Assembly (NCBI GenBank): GCA_964542315.1
Contig: CAZIUA010000028.1
Location: 1-28,593, forward strand
Length of the DNA stretch: 28,593 nt
Direction: 5' to 3'
DNA from: UBA11524 sp964542315
Lineage (GTDB): Bacteria; Bacillota; Clostridia; Christensenellales; Aristaeellaceae
The position numbers and the translations under genes are program-made. Below are positions 1 to 6,184 of the stretch, piece by piece. Numbering within the stretch: the stretch's first letter is position 1; every line of letters begins with the position of its first letter. The notes under the pieces were generated by a model that searched no databases, was not told the origin of the DNA, and was given only the letters and a program-made list of their open reading frames with translations.

Positions 1-159
1 GTTTTCGGTACTGTGCGCGATGATGACCCCACCATGCGCCAGTACAATACCGCATGGCAGACGATTGCAGATGATCTTTCCGCTCGTGGGTATGATGTGG
101 AGGCAAACTGGCCGCGCTCGAACGCCGCCCGATGTCAAATGAAACTGACGAAAACATAA
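1..159 (+). CDS. C-terminal fragment of an unidentified protein
   Basis: An open frame runs from the first base of the window to a TAA at 157-159, giving the last 52 residues of a protein that begins upstream. The tail is hydrophilic (it includes RQYNTAWQTIADDLSARGYD) and has no membrane segment. I recognise no domain in it. A hairpin 32 bases after the stop is consistent with a real gene end. The gene converges on the tRNA-Leu gene. The function is not assignable from this fragment. Confidence 0.55.
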   Translation, partial: VFGTVRDDDPTMRQYNTAWQTIADDLSARGYDVEANWPRSNAARCQMKLTKT

Positions 160-190
160 GTTCTGACCATCATTTGTACGCAATATGAAC

Positions 191-229
191 GAAAGCGGCG
201 CAGAGGGCAATCGTCCCTGGGCCGCTTTC
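191..229 (+). terminator. Hairpin downstream of the first partial gene
   Basis: A perfect 9-bp inverted repeat (GAAAGCGGC / GCCGCTTTC) with further partial pairing inside lies 32 bases after the stop at 159. No U-tract follows on the plus strand (AAATATTC), so it is a weak or possibly Rho-assisted terminator. Confidence 0.4.
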
Positions 230-338
230 AAATATTCAAGTCCGTTTCTTCTTCTGTGGACCTCTTGGTTTGGAGTTCGAACGCTTGATAATGCCGTTTT
301 TGAAGTGCGTTACCTCAAACTTCTTGAAATAAACAAAT

Positions 339-379
339 AATCCGAACCCGTCTCCCGCAGGGAAGATCTGGTTCGGATT
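339..379 (-). terminator. Intrinsic terminator of tRNA-Leu(CAA)
   Basis: A 10-bp inverted repeat (AATCCGAACC / GGTTCGGATT) starts about 10 bases past the tRNA 3' end on the minus strand. It is followed by a U-rich stretch (ATTTGTTTATTTC). Confidence 0.75.
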
Positions 380-388
380 ATATTGCTT

Positions 389-475
389 TGGTGCCGGTGG
401 CGGGGGTCGAACCCGCACGGGTGTTAGCCCAACGGATTTTGAGTCCGCCTCGTCTGCCAATTCCAACACACCGGC
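389..475 (-). tRNA. tRNA-Leu (anticodon CAA), CCA encoded
   Basis: On the minus strand the acceptor arms GCCGGTG and CACCGGC pair perfectly and are followed by discriminator A and an encoded CCA (389-391). The anticodon loop CTCAAAA gives anticodon CAA, which reads UUG. The long variable arm is typical of a class II leucine tRNA. It has its own promoter and terminator, so it is a single-gene transcription unit. Confidence 0.95.
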
Positions 476-486
476 ATGCACGGGAT

Positions 487-515
487 ATTATAGCATATCC
501 CGCACAGGAAAGCAA
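487..515 (-). promoter_or_regulatory. Sigma-A-type promoter of tRNA-Leu(CAA)
   Basis: The minus strand shows TTGCTT (515-510), a 17-bp spacer and TATAAT (492-487), placed 12 bases before the tRNA. The -10 element lies inside a perfect inverted repeat with 8-bp arms (CGGGATAT at 481-488, ATATCCCG at 495-502). This could be an operator or chance. Confidence 0.75.
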
Positions 516-610
516 GCCCGGCACGCTGATTTTTTTCGCCGTGCCGCAGGGCGAGGGGGCTTCTATACGGCGGCAGAGGTGCATATCCCATGGCATGGAG
601 GTGGATGCAT

Positions 611-1039
611 ATGACGGAGCTTGAGCTATTCGCGAGGCTGATCCAATGCGAGGCGGGCGGCGAGGGTGATAACGGCATGCGCGCGGTGGCCTCGGTGGTG
701 ATGAACCGCGTCCGCACGCGTGAAGGCGAATACGGCCGATACAACACCCTGCGCGAGGTGATCTTCCAGACGGGGCAGTTCAACTGCGCGCGAACTGAGC
801 TTGGCGGACAGCAGAATTTGCAGAACGTCTACAACATGAATCCGCAGCAGATCCATTATGACATCGCCAACTGGGCCATTGCGGGCAACCGCCTGGCCAA
901 TCTGTGGGAGGCGCTGTGGTTCTACAACCCCTATTCGCCCACCTGCCGCAACAATTTCCCGTCCAGCGTGGGGTATTTCCAGATCCGCATCGGCAACCAC
1001 TGCTTTTACAATCCGGCGCCGGCCTATGCCAGTACATGA
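611..1039 (+). CDS. Cell wall hydrolase, CwlJ/SleB family
   Basis: The predicted protein is 142 residues, the size of Bacillus CwlJ, and consists almost entirely of the Hydrolase_2 (SleB/CwlJ) domain. The start of that domain is visible as ARLIQCEAGGEG followed by a VASVVMNRV helix; the first Glu of CEAGGE is the expected catalytic residue. Family members cleave muramic-lactam-containing spore cortex peptidoglycan during germination. Related proteins also act in vegetative wall turnover, so spore function is inference. There is no signal peptide, as in CwlJ. The start at 611 has GGAGGTG 7 bases upstream; the earlier ATG at 590 lacks a good site. The stop lies 2 bases from the stop of the convergent radical SAM gene, with no terminator between them. 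Confidence 0.85.
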   Translation: MTELELFARLIQCEAGGEGDNGMRAVASVVMNRVRTREGEYGRYNTLREVIFQTGQFNCARTELGGQQNLQNVYNMNPQQIHYDIANWAIAGNRLANLWEALWFYNPYSPTCRNNFPSSVGYFQIRIGNHCFYNPAPAYAST

Positions 1040-1041
1040 GG

Positions 1042-2394
1042 TCACAGCGGACGGTTCAGATACCGTGAGAGCTTTTCGCCCAGCCAGCCGATGCGCTCAT
1101 ACCCGACCAGGCGGCAAAGTCCATCGGAAAACTTGCCGAATTTGCGGTACAGCAGGTTGAACATGAGGTAGGCCGCGCGCTGGTCACGTTTTTCCGGCAT
1201 GCGGCGGATGATATTACGGAAGGAGTAGATCTGCCGGTACATCCACAGATAGCCGCTTTGCAGCTCGTCCGCGGTCATCTGCCTGGGGCGGAAGACCACA
1301 TTCGCCGTGTTGTACAGGGAGAGGTCGTCGGTGGTGATGCGCCCCTCCGCCTTCAGCCGGTCATAGAGCACCGTGCCGGGATAGGGCGTCATGATGTGGG
1401 ATGTGACCGTTTCGATGCGGTTGCGGACGATCCAGTCCAGCGTGCGGCGGAAGGTCTCGGGCGTATCGCCGTCCAGCCCGAACACGAAGGACGCATTGAC
1501 CATCATGCCCCGGTCGTGGATGTTGCGTACCGCCTGCTCGTATTTGTCCAGCTGATTCTGCCCCTTGTGGACGCCGCGTAGGGAAACTGCATTGACGGAC
1601 TCAAAGCCGATGAAGAGCCCCTCGCAGCCGCTGCGTTTCATCAGGTCGAGGAGCTCAGTATCCAGCGCGGCATTGAGCGACACAGCCGCATTCCAGCGGA
1701 TGCGCAGCGGCGTGATGGCATGGAGCAGCTGGCGCGTCCAGGCAGGATCACCGGCGAAGTTATCGTCGATGAACATGATGTGCTTCCGGCCGACCATGTG
1801 GATGTCACGCAGAACATCCGCCACGGGGCGACGCAGATAGGGGTGTTCGCCGCTGGAATTGTAGCAGAAATCGCACCGGAACGGGCAGCCCCTGCTGGTA
1901 TGGACGACGTTGCAATACAGATACTCCCGCCGGTCGATCAGGTCATAGGCAGGCGAAACGATGTCTGCGCCAGTGAAGCCGCCCTCGCAGCGGTAGATCT
2001 TCTGCAATTCGCCGCGTGCATAGTCCGCCATGATGCGCGGCCAGGTGCCTTCAGCCGGGCCGATGCAAAGCGCATCGAACGCGCCGTCCGGGATGGTCGC
2101 AGTTGCGGTGGTGATGTGAATGCCCCCGGCCACCACAGGAATGCCGCGCTTGCGGAATTCCGACGCGATCTCCATGGCGCGAGGCAGGGTGTCCACCGTG
2201 ACGGAAATGCCCACGATGTCCGGTCCGTCCAGGAATTCCACCGGGCGGATATTCTCGTTTTCCAGGCGGACGCGATGCTCGTTCCGCAGCAAATTCATGA
2301 TGGTCAGCAGCCCCAGCGGCGGGGACATATGCGTTTTCAGCCCCGTATCCATGGGACGCGGACGCATCCGGGGCAGGATGAGCTTGACATACAT
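1042..2394 (-). CDS. B12-binding-domain radical SAM protein
   Basis: The predicted protein is 450 residues. The N-terminal 150 residues form a Rossmann-like cobalamin-binding-type domain (PPLGLLTIMN, DIVGISVTVDT, VVAGGIHIT). The radical SAM core follows, with the [4Fe-4S] ligands in CPFRCDFCY (Cys170, Cys174, Cys177). The IGFESVN and PYPGT segments are typical of this class. The classic DxHxxG cobalamin ligand motif is not seen, as in many family members. These enzymes catalyse methylations and ring or carbon rearrangements; the substrate cannot be told. The start at 2394 (MYVKLILP) has GGAGG 7 bases upstream, better than ATG 2400 or the longer reading from 2436. It is a single-gene unit under its own strong promoter. 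Other names used for relatives are BchE/HpnJ-like proteins. Confidence 0.85.
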   Translation of the reverse strand: MYVKLILPRMRPRPMDTGLKTHMSPPLGLLTIMNLLRNEHRVRLENENIRPVEFLDGPDIVGISVTVDTLPRAMEIASEFRKRGIPVVAGGIHITTATATIPDGAFDALCIGPAEGTWPRIMADYARGELQKIYRCEGGFTGADIVSPAYDLIDRREYLYCNVVHTSRGCPFRCDFCYNSSGEHPYLRRPVADVLRDIHMVGRKHIMFIDDNFAGDPAWTRQLLHAITPLRIRWNAAVSLNAALDTELLDLMKRSGCEGLFIGFESVNAVSLRGVHKGQNQLDKYEQAVRNIHDRGMMVNASFVFGLDGDTPETFRRTLDWIVRNRIETVTSHIMTPYPGTVLYDRLKAEGRITTDDLSLYNTANVVFRPRQMTADELQSGYLWMYRQIYSFRNIIRRMPEKRDQRAAYLMFNLLYRKFGKFSDGLCRLVGYERIGWLGEKLSRYLNRPL

Positions 2395-2449
2395 CAGCAT
2401 GCCTCCAATCATATCGAAAAAGCGGATGTGCCGCATAACGATGCATGAT

Positions 2450-2464
2450 TATCGTTTTACGATA
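2450..2464 (-). promoter_or_regulatory. Palindrome downstream of the radical SAM promoter
   Basis: TATCG-TTTTA-CGATA is a perfect 5-bp-arm inverted repeat lying from just past the -10 across the expected transcription start. Related half-sites (ATCGTT or its complement) recur at about 2437, 2484 and 2412. The layout fits a repressor operator; the cognate regulator is unknown. Confidence 0.45.
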
Positions 2465-2467
2465 TGT

Positions 2468-2496
2468 ATCTTAGCACTGCATTTATCGTTTGTCAA
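2468..2496 (-). promoter_or_regulatory. Consensus promoter of the radical SAM gene
   Basis: The minus strand has a perfect TTGACA (2496-2491), a 17-bp spacer and TAAGAT (2473-2468). It points at the radical SAM gene and leaves a leader of about 70 bases. Confidence 0.8.
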
Positions 2497-2522
2497 TATG
2501 GATTTTGCGTTTTTCATGCATC

Positions 2523-2551
2523 TTGCGCCGGGGATGGAAATGTGTTAGAAT
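2523..2551 (+). promoter_or_regulatory. Promoter of the ABC-F gene
   Basis: A weak -35 (TTGCGC) is separated by 17 bp from an extended -10 (TGT-TAGAAT). It lies 26 bases upstream of the start codon and is divergent from the radical SAM promoter. Confidence 0.6.
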
Positions 2552-2577
2552 ACATCCGATAAGAAAGGGGTATCCCA

Positions 2578-4380
2578 ATGGCAAGCGCATTTTCCTTCAA
2601 CGACGTGACCATCTTCTTCTCTGAGAAGCAGCTGATGAACCATGTGTCCCTGACCATTTCCGACGGCGACCGCATTGGCGTTGTCGGCAAGAACGGCAGC
2701 GGCAAATCGACCTTCCTGAAATTGCTGGCCGGGCTTGAAAAGCCGGACGACGGCAGCATCTCCGTGCAGCGGAACATGTCCGTGGCGTATCTGCCCCAGA
2801 CGCCGCAATTGCGGGAGGACGCCACCATCACCGAGGCAGCGCTGCAGTATCTGCCGGCGCGTCCCGGGGAGGATCCGGCCTCTGCCGCCTATGAGGCGCA
2901 GACCATCCTGACGCAGTTGGGCTTTGTGGATCTGCAGCAGCCCGTTCGTCAGCTTTCCGGCGGACAGCGTATGCGCGTCGCGCTGGCTGGCGTCCTCTGC
3001 CGCGACAGCGATGTGCTCCTCCTGGACGAGCCGACCAACCACATCGACCTGGACATGGCGCAGTGGCTGGAGGATCGCCTGCTGAAGTGGCGCAAGACGC
3101 TGATCGTCGTCACCCATGACCGCTATTTGCTGGAGCGTGCGTTCAGCCGCATCTTCAACGTGGGCGGCGGCGATGTGGGCGTGTACAACTGCCCTTATTC
3201 CGGCTATCTGGAGGAGCGCGCCCAGCGTGAAGAGATGCAGGCCGCCACGCTGCGCAAGAACAAGTCCCTCTACCGCAAGGAACTGGCGTGGATCCGCCGC
3301 GGCGCACCTGCCCGTTCCACCAAGGCCAAGGGGCGCATCCAGCGCTTTGACGCGGTGGCCGAGGCCATCAAGGAAGCACCGCCGGAAGCCGAGCTGACCA
3401 TGAAATCCGTGGCCAGCCGCCTGGGCAAGAAGATCGTCGCGTGGGATCATCTGGACGTGGCCATCGGTGGCAGCACGCTCATCCGCGATTTCTCCTACAC
3501 CCTCCTGCGGGATGACCGCGTGGGTATCATCGGCGGAAACGGCGCAGGCAAGACGACCCTGCTGCGCACGCTCTGCGGGGAGCTTCCGCCTGCATCCGGC
3601 GTGATCGAAAAGGGCGACACGGTCAAGATCGGCTACTTTGCGCAGCACTGTCCGCCGCTGGACCCGGAGACCCGCGTCATCGATGCGGTGAAGGACGTCG
3701 CCGTGAAGGTCTATACCCCCGAAGGCGACCTGACCGCCTCCCAGATGGCGGAGACCTTCCTGTTCCCCAGCCAGATGCAGTATCAGAAGGTCGCGAGCCT
3801 CTCCGGCGGCGAAATGCGCAGGCTCTATCTGCTGCGCATCCTCATGGCCGCGCCAAATGTCCTCATCCTGGACGAGCCGACAAACGACCTCGACCTGGAC
3901 ACGCTGAACGTGCTGGAGGACTACCTGGACTCCTTCCAGGGCGCGATCATCACCGTCAGCCATGACCGTTATTTCCTGGACCGCATCACCCAGCGGCTTT
4001 TTGCGGTGGAGGATGGGCGGATGGTGCCGTACATCGGCGGCTACCAGAGCTATCTGGATGCGCAGGAGGCCAAGATGGAGGCGCTTTCCCCCGTGAAGGA
4101 AGCTCCCAAGCCTGCCGAACAGCCGCGCCGCCACAGCACGGCGGTGAAGTTCACCTTCCGTGAGCAGAGGGATTTCGAGACCATCGAGGACACCGTTATG
4201 CAGCTGGAAGAGCGCATCGAAGCGCTCGAGGACGAGATCGCTGCCAACGCGGCGGATTATGTCAAGGTCAGCGCGCTGATGGCCGAGCAGGAGGAAACGC
4301 AGCATAAGCTGGATGAGGCGACGGAGCGTTGGCTCTACCTGCAGGAAAAGTGGGAACAGATCCAGGCGCAGAAGGGCTGA
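2578..4380 (+). CDS. ABC-F family ATPase (Uup-like)
   Basis: A soluble 600-residue protein with two ABC cassettes and no membrane segment. Cassette 1 has Walker A GKNGSGKS (37-44), LSGGQ (126-130) and LLLDEPTNHID (147-157). Cassette 2 has GGNGAGKT (319-326), LSGGE (408-412) and LILDEPTNDLD. The interdomain linker carries the basic WIRRGAPARSTKAKGRIQRF segment, like the Uup linker. A charged coiled coil fills about 525-597, the place of the Uup C-terminal domain. ABC-F proteins act on ribosomes (translation factors or antibiotic protection); Uup is also linked to DNA and branched intermediates. The Uup subfamily fits best. A resistance role is not indicated. AAAGGGG lies 7 bases before the ATG. 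The gene converges on murA. Confidence 0.92.
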   Translation: MASAFSFNDVTIFFSEKQLMNHVSLTISDGDRIGVVGKNGSGKSTFLKLLAGLEKPDDGSISVQRNMSVAYLPQTPQLREDATITEAALQYLPARPGEDPASAAYEAQTILTQLGFVDLQQPVRQLSGGQRMRVALAGVLCRDSDVLLLDEPTNHIDLDMAQWLEDRLLKWRKTLIVVTHDRYLLERAFSRIFNVGGGDVGVYNCPYSGYLEERAQREEMQAATLRKNKSLYRKELAWIRRGAPARSTKAKGRIQRFDAVAEAIKEAPPEAELTMKSVASRLGKKIVAWDHLDVAIGGSTLIRDFSYTLLRDDRVGIIGGNGAGKTTLLRTLCGELPPASGVIEKGDTVKIGYFAQHCPPLDPETRVIDAVKDVAVKVYTPEGDLTASQMAETFLFPSQMQYQKVASLSGGEMRRLYLLRILMAAPNVLILDEPTNDLDLDTLNVLEDYLDSFQGAIITVSHDRYFLDRITQRLFAVEDGRMVPYIGGYQSYLDAQEAKMEALSPVKEAPKPAEQPRRHSTAVKFTFREQRDFETIEDTVMQLEERIEALEDEIAANAADYVKVSALMAEQEETQHKLDEATERWLYLQEKWEQIQAQKG

Positions 4381-4390
4381 ACAACGCAAT

Positions 4391-4414
4391 AAAAAAGGGG
4401 AGGAAGTCCCTCCC
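4391..4414 (-). terminator. Intrinsic terminator of murA
   Basis: On the minus strand the stem GGGAGG / CCTCCC (4398-4414) is followed by six U residues (4396-4391), 24 bases past the murA stop. No U-tract exists on the plus side, so it serves murA rather than the ABC-F gene. Confidence 0.85.
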
Positions 4415-4437
4415 GACCGGCTGGATCGCGATGCGGT

Positions 4438-5694
4438 TCAGCCTTTTTCGTCCGCCTCGATGCGGATGTGCGCGCCAAGGCTGCAAAGCATGCCCGGCAG
4501 ATCCTCATATCCTCGGGCGATATACCCATGGGGATCACGCAATATCGTTTCGCCCTCGGCTGCCATCCCGGCGAGCATCATCGCCGCGCCGCCGCGAAGA
4601 TCCGTGCTGCTGACCGTCGTGCCAGCCAGGAGGCGTCCGCCGCCCACCAGGGCAATGCGGTCCTCGATACGAATGTTTGCCCCCAGGCGCACCATTTCCC
4701 ACGCATGCATGAAGCGGTTCTCGAAGACCGTCTCCAGGAAGACCGAGGTGCCGCGCAGCTTCAGCGCAAGGGCCATCATGGGGGCCTGCATGTCCGTGGG
4801 GAAGCCGGGATACGCCAGCGTCCGCACCTGGATCGGCTGACTGGCGCGCCCCAGGAGCCGCAGCCCTGCAGGGGTCTCGCGCAGTGTCACGCCGGTCTCT
4901 GACAGCTTGAAAAGCACGGCGCGCATGTGCTCCGGCCGCACGCCGCGCAGCAGGACGCTACCCTCCGTCATCGCCGCCGCACAGAGGATCGTCCCGGCCT
5001 CGATGCGATCAGGAATGGGCTGGTACGCGCAGCCGTGCAGCTGCCTGCAGCCCTCCACGGTGATGGTGCCGGTCCCGGCGCCGCTGATGTGCGCGCCCAT
5101 GCGCGTCAGGCAATCGCACAGGTCGATGATCTCCGGCTCCTTGGCGGCGTTTTCGATGCGGCTGCGGCCCTTTGCGGTCACAGCGGCGAGGAGGATGTTC
5201 TCCGTAGCCCCCACGGACGGGAAATCCAGATACACATTGCCGCCGGTGAGGGTGCCTTCCAGCGTGACGGAGCCCGGCGTGAGCTGCACGCGTGCGCCCA
5301 GGGCTTCCATGCCCTTGAGGTGCAGGTCGATGGGGCGCTGGCCGATGGCGCATCCGCCCGGCAAAGCCACCCGTGCGTATCCTGTCCGCGCCAGGAGCGG
5401 CCCCATCACCAGCACGGAGGCGCGCATCCGGCTGAGCAGATCGGCCGCATCGGGCGAATGCGGCTCCCGCGCGCAGAGCGTCATCTGATCGTCCGCAAGA
5501 TGGATATCCGCGCCGCAATCGCAGAGAATACTCCGCAGGGTGTGAACATCCGTCAGGTCAGGCACCGCCTGAAGGGTCAGCGGTTCGCTGGTCAGCAGGC
5601 TGGCGCACATCAGCGGCAAAACGGCGTTTTTCGCCGAATGGATGCAGACCTCGCCGGACAGCCGCTCGCAATGCCTGATGCGGTAGGTGGCCAT
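4438..5694 (-). CDS. murA: UDP-N-acetylglucosamine 1-carboxyvinyltransferase
   Basis: MurA transfers enolpyruvate from PEP to UDP-GlcNAc in the cytosol, the first committed step of peptidoglycan synthesis. The 418-residue product has the expected length. Key residues sit at the E. coli numbers: Lys22-Asn23 in SAKNAVLP and the PEP-binding, fosfomycin-target Cys115 in LPGGCAIGQRPIDLH. The catalytic Asp is in FPTDMQAPMMAL and the Arg in DLRGGAAMM. Cys115 predicts fosfomycin sensitivity of this enzyme. The start at 5694 (MATYRI) has AGGGGG about 8 bases upstream; the longer reading from 5811 adds a non-homologous leader. Clostridia often carry two paralogues (murA/murZ), and which one this is cannot be told. 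No clear promoter is visible between the tRNA-Arg terminator and the gene, so read-through from the tRNA unit is possible. Confidence 0.97.
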   Translation of the reverse strand: MATYRIRHCERLSGEVCIHSAKNAVLPLMCASLLTSEPLTLQAVPDLTDVHTLRSILCDCGADIHLADDQMTLCAREPHSPDAADLLSRMRASVLVMGPLLARTGYARVALPGGCAIGQRPIDLHLKGMEALGARVQLTPGSVTLEGTLTGGNVYLDFPSVGATENILLAAVTAKGRSRIENAAKEPEIIDLCDCLTRMGAHISGAGTGTITVEGCRQLHGCAYQPIPDRIEAGTILCAAAMTEGSVLLRGVRPEHMRAVLFKLSETGVTLRETPAGLRLLGRASQPIQVRTLAYPGFPTDMQAPMMALALKLRGTSVFLETVFENRFMHAWEMVRLGANIRIEDRIALVGGGRLLAGTTVSSTDLRGGAAMMLAGMAAEGETILRDPHGYIARGYEDLPGMLCSLGAHIRIEADEKG

Positions 5695-5701
5695 GACAAT
5701 T

Positions 5702-5715
5702 CCCCCTTTGAGGGG
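5702..5715 (-). promoter_or_regulatory. Hairpin over the murA ribosome-binding site
   Basis: On the minus strand CCCCT-CAA-AGGGG folds back so that the Shine-Dalgarno AGGGG is in the stem. It is a small structure that may tune translation initiation; no regulator is implied. Confidence 0.35.
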
Positions 5716-5794
5716 ATAGTGTGGCCGAAGCGGCGCGCGGCATGCATGGCGGATGCTGGCAGGGCAGGGGAGAAAACCGGAAAATGCGGAGAAA

Positions 5795-5826
5795 TAAAAA
5801 ATCGGACGCAATCAACATTGCATCCG
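5795..5826 (-). terminator. Intrinsic terminator of the tRNA-Arg pair
   Basis: A 10-bp stem (CGGATGCAAT / ATTGCGTCCG, with one G-U pair) and a four-base loop are followed by ATTTTTTATTT on the minus strand, a few bases after the CCA of the second tRNA. Confidence 0.85.
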
Positions 5827-5831
5827 ATTCA

Positions 5832-5908
5832 TGGTGATCCCGGCAGGACTCGAACCTGCGACCTTTTGATTCGTAGTCAAACGCTCTATCCAGCTGAGCT
5901 ACGAGACC
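5832..5908 (-). tRNA. tRNA-Arg (anticodon ACG), CCA encoded
   Basis: A complete cloverleaf is readable on the minus strand. The anticodon loop CTACGAA gives ACG, which after A34 deamination reads CGN codons. The acceptor GGTCTCG / CGGGATC contains two G-U pairs. Discriminator A is followed by an encoded CCA. This is the distal copy of a tandem pair. Confidence 0.96.
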
Positions 5909-5947
5909 ATGTATGTGTCAGGGGAAGAATCAAAGCGGAAAGGAAAG

Positions 5948-6021
5948 TGATCCCGGCAGGACTCGAACCTGCGACCTTTTGATTCGTAGTCAAACGCTCT
6001 ATCCAGCTGAGCTACGAGACC
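5948..6021 (-). tRNA. tRNA-Arg (anticodon ACG), no encoded CCA
   Basis: The 74-base body is identical to the tRNA-Arg at 5835-5908, but discriminator A is followed by CTT rather than CCA, so this copy needs CCA addition by the nucleotidyltransferase. It is the promoter-proximal copy of a tandem duplication with 39 bases between the tRNAs. Confidence 0.95.
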
Positions 6022-6050
6022 ACATGCTATCTTTCCCTGACAGCTCATTT

Positions 6051-6079
6051 ATAATATCATCTTTCCACGAAAATGTCAA
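6051..6079 (-). promoter_or_regulatory. Consensus promoter of the tRNA-Arg pair
   Basis: The minus strand reads TTGACA (6079-6074), 17 bp, TATTAT (6056-6051), about 30 bases before the first tRNA. Confidence 0.85.
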
Positions 6080-6111
6080 GCACTTTTTCAAAATAATTTT
6101 GAAAAAATCTC

Positions 6112-6168
6112 AAAAAAGTCGGACGGACCGAAAATCAGGCGAAAAACCTTGCATTTCCGATCCGTCCG
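6112..6168 (-). terminator. Terminator of rho
   Basis: On the minus strand CGGACGGA (6168-6161) pairs with TCCGTCCG (6127-6120) across a loop of about 33 bases, and U6 follows at 6117-6112. It lies 16 bases after the rho stop. The long loop makes it less canonical than the others here. Confidence 0.65.
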
Positions 6169-6184
6169 GCGGCTCAAAAGGGGT

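Noticed and set aside
389..475. tRNA-Leu(CAA) as an attachment site of an integrated element
   Set aside because: No integrase, no direct repeat of the tRNA 3' end and no cargo genes are visible in the window.
236..481. 81-residue minus-strand open frame ending in a very basic peptide
   Set aside because: Its first part is the tRNA-Leu gene read as protein and its middle is the tRNA terminator. No start codon or ribosome-binding site precedes the basic tail.
561..600. Sporulation sigma-E-like boxes (ATA-N14-CATA) before the cortex hydrolase gene
   Set aside because: Only a partial match, and the implied start would fall on the ribosome-binding site.
2545..4389. 614-residue minus-strand open frame opposite the ABC-F gene
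   Set aside because: It is the antisense shadow of a fully motif-supported ABC-F ATPase. Its composition (His/Arg/Leu-rich) and lack of domains are typical of GC-rich antisense frames.
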